Shown one piece after another: positions 54,309 through 64,000 of a DNA stretch of 64,000 nucleotides. Every line of letters starts with the position of its first letter. The first letter of the stretch is position 1. Made by a program: the position numbers and the translations under genes. The stretch is from positions 136,297,894 to 136,361,893 of the forward strand of contig CM070876.1 of assembly GCA_036365515.1 (NCBI GenBank). The letters are read 5' to 3'. The notes under the pieces were generated by a model. That model was given only the letters and a program-made list of their open reading frames with translations, searched no databases and was not told the origin of the DNA. This stretch comes from Torymus aiolomorphi. Taxonomy: Eukaryota; Arthropoda; Insecta; Hymenoptera; Torymidae.

Positions 54309-55830
54309 GTTTCCCCCAAGAAGAAGCTTTGTAATAGTAAAATTTTAAGTTTCGTTAAATCGCTCTAGAAACACGAATAGAGGTGATAGAGGTGACAGAA
54401 GTTCGAATCACATAATTTTAGAAAATGTCTGTGTGGATGCGTGTGTGTGTGTGCGTGTGCGTGTGCGTGTGTACACGTATACCGTTTTATCTCAGGATCT
54501 ATACGATCGTTTTTAATCGGGCAGGTCTCATTTTGTTTTGTTTTTCTTATGTGAATGGAGGAAGTAAATCCTCTTTTTGATTTGCCGATGCCTTTTTTTT
54601 GTTTTATTTCGAATTTTCAATTTTTGAAAAATTCATTTTTGCGTTTTTTTAATGATAACATTGAGATATTTGAATCGGACAGATAGCATTCGAAAAAGCA
54701 TAAAAAAACTATATTTTCCAAAAAAAATTACATTAGCTATTGCGGTTCTTTTGTTATTAACGAAAACGTGTATTTTTTTTAAAAAGCTTATAACTCCAAA
54801 AATAAACCGTCAATTTTTTTGAAAAAATCGTGATATTGCAGAATACAAATAGCTATAATCTGTAAAAATTTGAATTCATTCTGTCGACTAGTCTTTGAGA
54901 AAAAAATTAAAAAATGAAAAAATGTGTTTTGTGTGAAGCACGTCTACTTTAGTAAAATTGACTTAATCACTTTGAAATTCCTGGTAAAGCTAGATTTTGG
55001 CTAGCTCTCGGATAAGTTCCTTGGGCTAAATGATTGGTCAATAAATTTCAGAGAAATTTGAGGTTAAAATTTGTTTAACCTTTTTTTTCAAATCGTTATT
55101 CCTCGAGAACGATTCGATTAATCAGCTTCAAATTTATAGGCAATTTTGTGTATGATATTAATAATATATGGGCGAATTTTCATCAAGATCGTTCGATCAC
55201 TTTTTGAGGTATTTGATATTTAATATTTTCGTATTTTGCAGTCATTTTCTTTGTTACATGATAACTAGAGAAAAAAAATTGGTTTAATCATGTTGAAATA
55301 TTATGAAGATGTAGAGTTTATATGTTTATCGTATAAGTCCTTCAGGTAAAAGAATTGTCTTACAATTTTTAGAGATATTTAAGATTAAATTTTTTTTACG
55401 TATTTTTCAAAATCGTAATTTCTCAATGACGACTTAATGTATCAATTTGAAATTTATAGACTATTTTGTATGCGATATAGGCAATACCTATGTAAAATTT
55501 CATCCAGATTATATGGTTAGTTTTTGAGACATTTGATATTTAAAATTTTGGTATTTCTGGAAATGTATTTGCACATATATATTGGTATTTCTGGAAATGT
55601 ATTCACACAATAACTAGAGTAAAATTTAATTACTTTGGAATTTGATGGAAATCTAGATTTGATGGAGGTGTAAAGTTTGTATATTGTCTATGACATGAAT
55701 TGTTAGGGTAAAAGAATTAGTTTATAAATTTCAGAGATATTTGAGGTTAAAACTGTTAGAACTGTTTTTGCCCTCTTTTCAAATCGTAATTTTTCAGGAA
55801 CGGTTTTATGTAAATGTTACTAGAAAATGG
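54309..55830 (+). repeat. Dispersed ~1.5-kb repeat family, copy 2
   Basis: Shares with copy 1 the start (gaagctttgtaatagtaaaa), attttagaaaatgtctgt, a GT-rich tract, and a block with aaatttcagaga-atttgaggtta repeated at about 55047, 55367 and 55727. This copy has three blocks against two in copy 1. It truncates the Gypsy RNase H exactly at its start. Confidence 0.7.
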
Positions 55831-56560
55831 AGATGACGCGCGATACGCGCGTGTATTGTTTACTTGCTTTTGTTTTTTGCTGAGGTTAATCTACAGCAAG
55901 CTCTGGAGAAACATGAAATTAGTCAGATACGCTGGCTAATTATTTTGAGTTTGAACTAATTTTTCAAATAATCTCGATTTGCAATAAATATAGTAAGAAT
56001 TACCCTCTCTCTTTCTGGTGGTAAGTACAGGCAGTCGTCACTCTACTAGTTAATCTCGATTTTCATCAAGTCTGATTGTTTTTATATTGCGTTTTCAATT
56101 TCTGTTATACAAGTAGTTTAAGTCGCAGATTTCTATCCTTTCCGCAATCAGTATTATTTAATTATTACGTAATTTAGTATTTCAACCAGTATTATTATTT
56201 ATTTACATTAATGTCTTTTTCTTTTCGTTTTTAATTTTTGGGTATACAAGTAGTTTAAGTAACAGTATTATATTCTGTACGCAACCAGTACTTTTCATTT
56301 ATTTGTTTAGATTGCTCCGTATTCTTTAAGTATCATTAATTTAGTTTTAAATACAATATTATTAATTAAATAAAGTATTAACTAATTAAATAAAGTGTTT
56401 CTAATTGTTTAAGCTTCGCTATCTAGGCTGCCGAACTAATGTTAATTATATATTTTAGAAATTATATATGTCTGGCCGTTTTCTCTCTGTACTACTTGTA
56501 AACAGGTGTAAAAGGACTCTGCATTGCCGACTTGTCTGACTTAGTCAAAGTTCGCACTAT
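55831..56560. other. Intergenic AT-rich stretch, no gene seen
   Basis: The phrase tatacaagtagtttaagt occurs at about 56113 and 56242, suggesting a diverged ~130-bp duplication. The right part may be the 5' UTR of the next non-LTR element. Confidence 0.45.
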
Positions 56561-56864
56561 TACTCTCAGTATTATAAATATTAGGGCATTTTAACCCATT
56601 TTAACACTTTTTAGCACTATTTTGGTACACAATTTGAGCTTTTTATACTTAACCGGCCTTTTACACCAGTATTTTTGCGTATTATTTTTATTACCTGCAT
56701 TTATAAGCGTTTTTTCTCGTGTTATCATTTTACTATCATTTTCATCGTATTATCACTTTCATTCGTTGGCACTACATATTGTCTTTGTCTTTCATTCTTT
56801 ATCTCATTTATCAATCATTGTTCATATCAACTCATTTTTCTCTACGCAAGTTTTTTCTGTTGAA

Positions 56865-58018
56865 ATGGACCCCATATATCGTGGCTGCAATAAAACTATT
56901 AAAACGACTGTTGTTACATATGAGCATAGTAACAAAAATTACCATCCTTCCTGCACTACTTTCAAGTAAGTACGTAACAAGGCAGATAGAATCATCAGTG
57001 TGTGTCGCACTTGCATCGCTACAGCGAACGCCAATAGGTAAAGAAGTGAATCCATGAGCGAAAGTAAAACTGAAAGTCAAGCCGCCGCTACAAAATCTGC
57101 TCCTGCAACTGAATCTACCTCTAGCAACCCCTCCAGTGACGAAATACTCAGCATGCTGCAGGGGAAAATGGACAAGTTGGATAAGTTTGATGGCATCGAA
57201 AGGTAAATGTCCAATTTTCAAGCATCAATGTCAAATATCACCAACAAAATGGCGGATTTTTCAGAAAAGACTCAAATTCTTGAAGGGATTCCTGCACTAG
57301 CTTTGCGACTTGATGCAGCTGTAGAGGACAGAAAACCTTAAAAGGGAGTATAACTCTCTGCGCCAGATAGTTAATAGCAAGCTATCTTCTTCTGACTCCG
57401 CGGAAGGAATTGCAGTCTTTAGTGATAGGCTTCAGCATCTCAAGGAAACAAACGCCACTCTATCCTCTCGACTCTCTGAACTAGAAGATACTCAACAACG
57501 TCTCTCCTCTGATATTGTTCTGGGTGGCTTCAAGTACAAGAGCGGTGTTAATCTTCGGGATCTGGCATTTGTGGTACTCAAAACCATTCATCCGGACTTG
57601 GAATCCAGGGACATTATCTCCGCCCGTCCATTGCGCGGGAAGGACCGGAAAAAGGGGCCATCAACGCCATCTACCATCTCAACTGCTCCGACGGACACTA
57701 CTATTGAAACACCTACGTCTGAACCTGAACCTACAACATCCTCATTCTCTTCTCAGCAACTAATAGTTAGTCTCTCCTCACCAGCCCTAGCTCATGCCAT
57801 CATCCATAGTAAAATCAAATTAAAGAAAGTACATATATCTGCCATTGATAATGCTCTGCTGCAGTCACTTGGTGACCCATCACCGCTAGCTCCGGGACTC
57901 ATCAACGTCAATTAGTATCTTCCAACTGATGTCTACAAGCTACATAAACAGGTGCAATCCAAAGCCAAGGAGAAAGAAAATGCATTTTCCACATTTGTAC
58001 ACAAGACCGAAGACGAGT
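56865..58018 (+). pseudogene. Non-LTR ORF1: PHD-like finger, coiled coil, RRM-like part
   Basis: ATG at 56865 gives MDPIYRGCNKTI and the PHD-like NKNYHPSCTTFK; after a stop, DRIISVCRTC completes the zinc ligands in another frame. Ser/Glu-rich SESKTESQAATKSAPATEST, a coiled coil with DEILSMLQGKMDKLDKFDGI, then LKETNATLSSRLSELEDTQQ, and an RRM-like block SDIVLGGFKYKSG, LAFVVLKTIHPDLESRD. The C-terminal IVSLSSPALAHAIIHSKIKL and YLPTDVYKLHKQVQSKAKEK end at about 58018. Several stops and frameshifts. Confidence 0.8.
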
Positions 58019-58254
58019 GATAAGCCTACTCCCATCACTTGTAAGACCGATCTCAGCAATTTCTACAGAGTCTAGAAAATAGCGCAACATGTTAAGTTAT
58101 CTACATTACATCCTCACCCTCGTCGACCAGCATCGTCACTCTCATCTACAATAATCTCTTCCTCATCTCACAGTCCAAACGTAACTTCAGTAAATCATTC
58201 TCTGTCTCATACTCATAGTGCATCCTCCCTTCTCTCATCACCAATTTGTCTAGT

Positions 58255-60076
58255 AGCCACTACGAAGTGCTCTAATTGTATCTTGGGTCACATTGAGACA
58301 ATGAGACTCTTTCTAGGCTCTCGCCGCTACTATCACTTAATAGCAGTAACTGAGACCAAGATCACTGGAATGAAGGAGGACCATCTCTTATCTGTGGGAG
58401 ACTATGTTTTGTTTCGTAAAAACCATAACAATAATGGTGGAGGTGTAGCACTCTACATACACAACTCCCTCACGTCTAAATGTCTTTGCACATCAACAGA
58501 AGAATGGACATGCTGACCCGGCACGCCAGAGTACATATTCTGTGAGGTCAAAACCAAAGCTATCCCTCCATTCTTTACAGCGGTCGCTATAGGCCACCTC
58601 ATGCCCCTTTTCTGGAAAATAGCAATTTCATGTAGGATCTCACTGTCAACATGCACAACTATGGCGCCAAAATACTAATGGGTCATTTTAATGCCAACCA
58701 ATTGTGCAACTCATTTGATGCAGTCTTTATTGGCAATCTCCTTTATGAAAATTCACTTGTTCTCCACGATGCTACATATCATAGGGATACAGGTACCTGG
58801 CTTGATCTCTGTATTATAGACCAACAAGGTACATTACCGAACTACTGGAAGTTTGAGACACCTTTTATTGACAATCACAGCATTATAACGGCCACTATTG
58901 ACGTCTCTGTACCAAAATTTTTTACTAAGCCTTTCTCATAATTGGATTTCAAGTCTGTTGATAAAGGCGTTTTAGATACCTACCTCCGTAGCTGTGATTG
59001 GACAGTTAGCTCTGATTCTCTGGAGTCTAGATTGTCAGTGCTCTGCGGTAACCTTACATCAGCCATTGTTCGATTGGTCCCACTCAAAGCTATCAATCTC
59101 AACAAATATAAGCATCCTCCCTCACTCCACAAAAACCTCATCTCAGAAAGGGACAGACTCTACAGACGATACCGACGCACTAAACAGCCATACGATCTCC
59201 TTCTATACCGTCAAGCTAGAGATCATGCTCGCAAAATCATCCAATCATCCAGACTTGAGTACTTCTACACATGCTTATCATCCATCACAGATCCGCCGTC
59301 TCTCTGGAAAGAACAGATGCATCTGGGTGTCGTTCCTCCTAAAGTAGAGTGCCCTCATCACTTCTCGTCTGATCAGCTGAATGAGTACTTTTGCTCGGTA
59401 TCGCTCGATCCCCAGGCTCCAGCTATGGATTAGTACCTAACTGAACTGCAGTCCAAAGATCTTTCTGAATTTTTCTTCCTCAAAGAAATAGATGCACTGG
59501 ATGTAACTACAGCAGCTAATCACTTTAGAACTCAATCCAGGGGACCGGACGGTATTCTTCAATGCTTCGTTCTGGCAGTCCTTCCTTTAATAGTCACCCA
59601 CCTCTGTGATCTCTTCAATGCATCAATTAAATATTCTATCTTTCCCTTCCATCTGGGGCATCCGACATCGCAATTGGCAACTCTAGAGTACAATTTTCTT
59701 CATCTGTCCGCAATCTCGGGTTGGTGCTTGACGATAGACTATGTTGGAGTGAACATGTAAATGAGGTCTGCAAACGGGCCAATACTCTAATGTATCGACT
59801 TTATCATCTGAGAGATAGCACCACCCTTGAACTGAGGAAACACTTATTACAAGCGCTTCTTTGGCCTTTGGTTGACTACTGCTCTCTAGCTTTCTGTAAC
59901 ATCTTGGTTGAATAGGACAATAGGCTCCAAGTGTTATTGAATACGGGAATCCACTACATATTTGGTACTAGAAGGGATGAGCACATCACTCCTTACAGGC
60001 GTCAGCTTTCCTAGATCACTAATGTTGATCGGAGACTCTACTTTTCTGCCCCTATGTTTTATAAATTAAATCAGTG
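58255..60076 (+). pseudogene. Non-LTR ORF2: APE endonuclease and RT with catalytic core deleted
   Basis: Endonuclease blocks: YHLIAVTETKITGMKEDHLL, GGGVALYIHNSLTSKCL, AKILMGHFNANQLCNSFDAV (GDxN-like) and TGTWLDLCIIDQQGTLPN. A spacer frame (58942-59433) follows with NLISERDRLYRRYRRTKQPY. The RT begins with TTAANHFRTQSRGPDGILQC and LCDLFNASIKYSIFPFHLG, then jumps at about 59655 to NSRVQFSSSVRNLGLVLDDR, the post-palm block. RT motifs A to C, including the YADD box, are missing. The thumb continues (LYHLRDSTTLELRKHLLQAL, VDYCSLAFC, GIHYIFGTRRDEHITPYRRQ) to the hairpin insertion. Confidence 0.85.
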
Positions 60077-60079
60077 TGC

Positions 60080-60240
60080 AAAGGACCCCGCACATAATGT
60101 ATGGGAAAAAATCATTCGGTCAAATTGAACGAAATTGAAAAAAGATAGATTTCTTCAGAACCTCAAGATCTATTTTTTTCCAAAGTTTCGTTCAATTTGA
60201 CCGGATGATTTTTTCCCATACATTGTGTGCGGGGTCCTTT
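60080..60240. mobile_element. 161-bp near-perfect hairpin (mini-MITE)
   Basis: Arms 60080-60134 and 60186-60240 are inverted copies with two or three differences: AAAGGACCCCGCACA tip, atgtatgggaaaaaatcat, cggtcaaattgaacgaaa. The loop of ~50 bp contains ctcaagatctattttt. It lies inside the ORF2 coding region. No clear target duplication. If transcribed it would fold into a long dsRNA stem. Confidence 0.85.
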
Positions 60241-60338
60241 CTTACTCCACAGAGTCAGCGACAGACCCTCCAGCAGTGGTGTGAAGCCGCTAGTTATTCC
60301 CAAGCATGATCGGGAAGCGCTTGGCAACTCATTTCACA
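60241..60338 (+). pseudogene. ORF2 C-terminal piece between two insertions
   Basis: Coding sequence of the non-LTR ORF2 continues with the SDRPSSSG and GNSFH segment before the solo LTR. It rejoins at 61748 (ITTTYIWNSLPSTIRGL). Confidence 0.6.
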
Positions 60339-61743
60339 TGTCACGGGGTGGATTTTCGGGCTAAGGCACGTTTCACCTGCGTACCTTAGCGGTTCAATTC
60401 CGTATCTCTCGGTTCAACTCCCGGAGATTGAGTAGCCAGATTAGGTAACAGATGCTACAACGTCGTGCAATGTTAACCTAACCTGGTGACTTACCGTGCA
60501 ACACGCAAGTCAAAGACTTGCGCTTTGTTTCTCACCAGTGACTCGAACTCTCCCCTCGTTCACTGGTTCGTGTGCCGGCTGCTCAGATGAAACGATACGT
60601 TTTCTCTTACGTAACGACCGCGGAGGCGGCGGGGAGCGGGGAATGACTAAGGTCGCGAAATAATAACTCGAGCAGTTAAAGTTAATAATAAAAGACTATT
60701 GTTTATTAAATAAAAGATGATGAAGTTAAATGATGATTAAAAGTCTGTATAATAAAATGATTACGTTAAAACATGGTTAGATTCTACCTAACGATGCGAC
60801 AGCACATATAATCAGACGTCAGCTGTCTCGGAGGCTGACGTCACGCTCGCGGTAATATGCCGCGCACGCGCGGTATCATACGCCGCGCGTACACAGTATT
60901 CTACGTCACACAGTCATTGTCGAATACGTGAGTGATGAGAGCGGTCGCGCTCGCTGCGCGACACACCCACACTTAACCTAGCGCGAGAAAGATCAGGCTA
61001 CTACGCTGTATCGCCTGCGCACTTCTTACGCGCATTTGCCAGTTACGAACTGCCGGCAAGCCAAACCTTGCCGGTGACCTTCTACAAAATAAGTCGCGGA
61101 CCTGTGCTCTCTGCGCTCGCTCTCTCCGCACAATAACGCCTAATCGAAGCCGCTGTCCAGGTGCGACGAACCTGGACGAGCGATTACACGTAATTACTCG
61201 CGGCGCGGATGATACGTGCTCGCTTACCGTTATTTTAGGTTACATTGATACGGTGTGGCCTAGGTTTCTCGCGAGCATCCTCGCTGCTAGGCTGGCTTCG
61301 TTGTATCGCCGCTCGTGATACTCTCTGCTGCTTTTGTGCCAGGCGAACATGCTTACTGCACTAGGATGTTGCTGGTTCGGGAGTACGACAGGTAGTTCTA
61401 GCCTGTCGCACTATCTCTGAGCTCCCCTCGTGTTTCCGTAGAAAGTACGGTATAACACATTTCGCGGATCACGATAGTGGCCTCAGGATGCATCACGTAT
61501 GCACTCCTGAGGTTAAAACTATCAAACACTTCACAATTATCGCGGAAAACGCGATATCACCGCGAACTCACTATCGCGTGCGTCTGTTTCCGAACGATAA
61601 CAACAAGATGGATACCGGGCGCTCTCCCGCGCCGGCTCGCTCGTCGTCTCGTCGATGCAGCTCCAATTCTGCATCGACGCGCCCTCTAGCGTTCACTACC
61701 AGGAACTTACTAATTACCGACGTCGGTACGGCAGGCCGTGACA
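60339..61743. mobile_element. Solo LTR, 1405 bp, TSD CACA
   Basis: Runs from TGTCACGGGG to GGCCGTGACA, with 8-bp perfect inverted tips TGTCACGG/CCGTGACA. CACA precedes (60335-60338) and follows (61744-61747). Removing it and one CACA rejoins the ORF2 reading frame. GC-rich, with polyadenylation-like aataaaag and attaaataaaag near 60690-60715. Frames at 61477-61740 fall inside it and are not genes. Confidence 0.9.
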
Positions 61744-61747
61744 CACA

Positions 61748-61893
61748 TCACAACCACCTACATATGGAACTCGCTACCATCAACTATACGAGGCCTTCCT
61801 ACCTTAGCATCATTCAAAACCTCACTCTACAATTTCATTTTCAACCTTGAAGCCACATCCTCATTCCATAAACACGTTTTTAAATTCCGAGAA
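61748..61893 (+). pseudogene. ORF2 C-terminal end
   Basis: TYIWNSLPSTIRGLPTLASF and KTSLYNFIFNLEATSSF, the typical end of CR1/Jockey-type ORF2 proteins, stop at about 61891. The 3' UTR follows to 62137. Confidence 0.8.
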
Positions 61894-62137
61894 GCATTCT
61901 AAACCTAGAATAATCATTAGTACTCATCTCATCTCATATCTATGCTCTTCACTCACACATCGACTCACTTTCACCTCTCATCATGTTTCATCTCTCATTC
62001 ACATGTATTCATCTTTTTTTATATCATACTGTTATTTGCTGGGATATATTTTATTTTTCACTTCCTTATTTTTTAAATTTCTACAACATAAATTCTATGT
62101 ATAGTTTTGTACAACATAATGTACATCAATAAATATT

Positions 62138-62165
62138 TAATCAATCAATCAATCAATCAATCAAT
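62138..62165 (+). repeat. (ATCA)n tail of the non-LTR element
   Basis: About seven units of ATCA directly after aataaatattta. Short simple-repeat tails in place of poly-A are usual for several non-LTR clades and mark the 3' end. Confidence 0.9.
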
Positions 62166-62501
62166 TTTGGGATAAAATTTTTGAAGTTGAAACGGTTATG
62201 GTTCATGGGCATATAATTTTATATACACTCATTTTGCCTTTAGAAATTTAAACAAATGTTTTTATTAGCCGCCACTGATATTTGTGTTTACATAATATTT
62301 TGTTTGCTTTTGTTTTTTATGAAGATGGTGTAATATACTTTATCATTAATCCTGTTTTATCGGCTGAACACGTCAAAATCATTAATATTAAAAATAATTA
62401 TTTGTATCTCAAATAAATTGAATAAAATAAGTGTAAAATAACAAAAAAATTAAGTACTAAGACAAAATATGGAATTTACAAATATTAATAAATTATTAAA
62501 T
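62166..62501. other. AT-rich flank, no gene seen
   Basis: Sequence between the tail of the non-LTR element and the next LTR. No frame or repeat recognised. Confidence 0.5.
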
Positions 62502-62823
62502 TGTTCACGATCCATCGCCTCGAACGCTCGAGACGCTGACGTCATCGATCCTTATAAGGCCATATTCGGCCTGCGCAAGTGCGCAGCCAGTCAGCGCTCA
62601 CCACGCGGCCCTCTCTGCGCCCCTCCAACTCCCAAGACGCCGGCCGACGGCGCCTGGCTGCGCAGTCAGTTCAGTTCAGCACGCGACGGCTAAGAGAGAC
62701 AGCAGCAGCTCACAACTGCACAACGGACACCAACAATAAACCAGTTTATTCTCCACACGAAACGCCTTCAATTATTGAACCTTCAGTCTACGATCCCACC
62801 CTTCATTCATTCACTCCAAAACA
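62502..62823 (+). mobile_element. 5' LTR of a retroelement running off the window
   Basis: 322 bp from TGTTCACGAT to CTCCAAAACA (tips TGTT/AACA). It has a perfect CRE palindrome TGACGTCA (62538-62545) just before a TATA box (cttataaggc, about 62550). The sequence after it, TTAGTCCTTCGAGCCGGATC, recalls leaders of BEL/Pao-type elements, though this is from memory. The 74-aa frame from 62469 crosses the LTR border and is not a gene. Confidence 0.65.
62538..62559 (+). promoter_or_regulatory. CRE plus TATA box in the LTR
   Basis: TGACGTCA is followed within a few bases by ccttataaggcc, itself a near-palindrome. This spacing fits an LTR core promoter. The transcription start is not located. Confidence 0.55.
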
Positions 62824-63230
62824 TTAGTCCTTCGAGCCGGATCGTGGGAGATCCAACTTCGCCATGGACACAAAGGAGAAACCTTCTTCTATCTTCTACG
62901 CCTACTTTCGAGTGACGTAGAGATAGCTTCTTTCTCCATTCAGGTACGCATCAAAGTGTTCGTGGTCGTGGGTGCCGTAACGTCGCGTGCGCTAGCATGC
63001 AGACTTCGCGCGTACGTGGCTGTCTCTCTCTCGTTATCACGCGGTCGTGCGCGAGGAAGCCTATCACTAAGGCTTCCTAGGGGAAATAGCAGACTCAATT
63101 GCTATTTTCCCCATTTCTGAAAGCGCCTTGGAGTGCGTACCTAACGACTCCAAGACGTTGCCAAGAGCGTGCGCTGCAAAGCCAGCTTTCGAGTCACCGC
63201 GTTCGTACAGTGACCGGCAGATATCAAGAC
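62824..63230 (+). other. Leader of the retroelement, no gene seen
   Basis: The primer-site-like phrase is at 62824, then GC-moderate sequence without a supported frame. An aaggcttcctagggg phrase occurs at about 63071. Gag is expected beyond the window or after the arrays. Confidence 0.45.
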
Positions 63231-63590
63231 ACGGACAACCAGCGTGCATTGTACACGCACGGGGTCCACAGCATTTCATCACGGACAACCCATGTGCAGC
63301 GTACACGTACGGGGTCCACATCATTCAAGGCACGGACAACCCGCGTGCGGTGTACACGCTACGGGATCCACACCAGCCAAGGCAAGGAGTACCCGCGTGG
63401 AATCTACACGCTACGGGGCTCACATCCGTCAAGTCAAGGAGTACCCACGTGCAGTCTACACGCTACGGGGCTCACGCAACTCAGATCACGGACTACCCAC
63501 GTGGAGCGCGAGATACAGGGTCTACACCAGTCCATCCACGGACTACTTCAGAAGTGAACGGATACATTGGCCCATTAAATGAACAACGTA
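63231..63590 (+). repeat. ~51-bp tandem array, 7 copies
   Basis: The phrase cacggacaaccc or its variants (caaggagtaccc, cacggactaccc) recurs at about 63231, 63281, 63332, 63383, 63436, 63488 and 63538, each followed by gtgcag-gtacacgctacgggg-tccac. 51 is a multiple of three, so frames of 112-159 aa stay open through it. These are repeat translations. Confidence 0.88.
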
Positions 63591-63604
63591 TCGTTCCAAT
63601 TACT

Positions 63605-63790
63605 TAGTTTGAACTTGGCCTTTTTTTAGTTTGAACTTGCGTTTAATTTACTTGAACTTGGTGAAATTGGCTTTATCTAGTTTGAACTTGGCCTTTTTTA
63701 GTTTGAACTTGGGTTTAATTTACTTGAACTTGGTGAACATGGCCTTTCTTAGTTTGAACTTGGGTTAATCGTATATGAACTTGGGAATTA
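63605..63790 (+). repeat. ~74-bp tandem array of tagtttgaacttgg units
   Basis: Two and a half copies starting at 63605 and 63678, each with two tagtttgaacttg and one acttgaacttggtgaa. Short internal repeats of 14 bp are nested in the unit. Confidence 0.85.
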
Positions 63791-64000
63791 CATCAATGTT
63801 GTGTTAAACTTGGGTGCGAATATTTATAATTGTAATTTACTTATATCACTGGACCTTGCAGTTTACTTGGAACTTCGTCTGCTGGCCCGCATCTGATTGC
63901 ATTTCTGCAGCTGACGACGATTCGGCAGCTGACTACATCGCAGGAATCACTGCGACCACATAGCCTGCATCATTCAACACCTGCAGTATCTTCTCTTCGA
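63791..64000. other. Right edge, no gene seen
   Basis: Continuation of the leader; a cagctgac phrase occurs twice (about 63910 and 63926). No frame is supported before the window ends. Confidence 0.5.

Larger units (their letters stand above)
56561..62165 (+). mobile_element. Non-LTR retrotransposon with (ATCA)n tail, twice interrupted
   Basis: The order is ORF1 with PHD-like motif, ORF2 with endonuclease, deleted RT and C-terminus, a 3' UTR and an (ATCA)n tail. It is interrupted by a hairpin (60080-60240) and a solo LTR (60339-61743). Coding continues past each insertion. The 5' border is approximate. Similar architecture to the minus-strand element at 37.5-43.7 kb. Confidence 0.82.

Noticed and set aside
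61477..61850. 70- and 120-aa frames as a possible gene
   Set aside because: They fall largely inside the solo LTR and cross its exact right border.
63231..63590. CRISPR-like array
   Set aside because: Repeats and intervening parts are both degenerate copies of a ~51-bp unit, there are no unique spacers, and the context is a eukaryotic retroelement leader.
63067..63607. Frames of 85-159 aa at the right end
   Set aside because: The 51-bp repeat length is divisible by three, so frames stay open without selection; peptides are repeat translations.

Overview
The window looks like a stretch of AT-rich arthropod chromosome, probably insect and possibly hymenopteran. The reasons are a mellifera-type mariner, an R1-clade element sitting in an (AC)n microsatellite, a Penelope-like element, several Gypsy elements and non-LTR elements with a PHD-like ORF1. 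The taxonomic guess rests on element families only. I found no convincing host gene. The window is a dense, multiply nested graveyard of transposable elements, and nearly every open frame is a broken piece of one.

Layout, left to right. (1) 393-26898 is one decayed Gypsy-type LTR retrotransposon: 5' LTR tail to 462, gag 2745-4923 with about twelve CCHC zinc knuckles, then protease, RT, RNase H and the integrase zinc domain, and a 3' LTR at 26195-26898. It has been blown apart by three insertions. The first is a 1.25-kb TA-target inverted-repeat element (585-1836). The second is a 6.1-kb element with ~1-kb inverted ends (8130-14241), which itself received a Penelope-like element (~9688-12705), which in turn received a 580-bp solo LTR (9880-10459). 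The third is a 9.8-kb giant foldback transposon (15852-25652). Its multi-kilobase inverted ends contain satellite-like arrays, and it encloses an intron-containing transposase-like gene of the SDNCxGQN type (20330-22808).

(2) 26.9-35.8 kb: a non-LTR RT remnant cut by a minus-strand Gypsy remnant; a 1.5-kb dispersed repeat; a 154-bp tandem array; and an R1-clade element lodged in an (AC)n microsatellite. (3) 35.9-44.5 kb: an unassigned coding fragment, a piece of a palindromic MITE family, a deleted mariner with intact ends, a minus-strand non-LTR element with ORF1 and ORF2, and a complete palindromic MITE. (4) 44.5-50.7 kb: a small coiled-coil frame, a Gypsy gag remnant, GC-rich duplications and a head-to-head pair of tRNA-derived SINE bodies beside a full SINE. 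(5) 50.7-55.8 kb: a minus-strand LTR with a tRNA-Lys-like primer site, a plus-strand Gypsy element with a SAP-like gag, and a second copy of the dispersed repeat. (6) 56.5-62.2 kb: a non-LTR element ending in (ATCA)n, interrupted by a 161-bp hairpin and a 1.4-kb solo LTR with a perfect 4-bp target duplication. (7) 62.5-64 kb: a 5' LTR with CRE and TATA motifs, followed by a leader made of tandem repeats.

The best candidates for something new are the giant foldback transposon and the zinc-knuckle-rich Gag. In the foldback, a transposase-like gene is flanked by inverted arrays of ~172-bp monomers arranged as ~517-bp higher-order repeats, each monomer carrying a TATA-like core. Boundaries given to the base are supported by target-site duplications or rejoined reading frames. 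Others are approximate and marked so.
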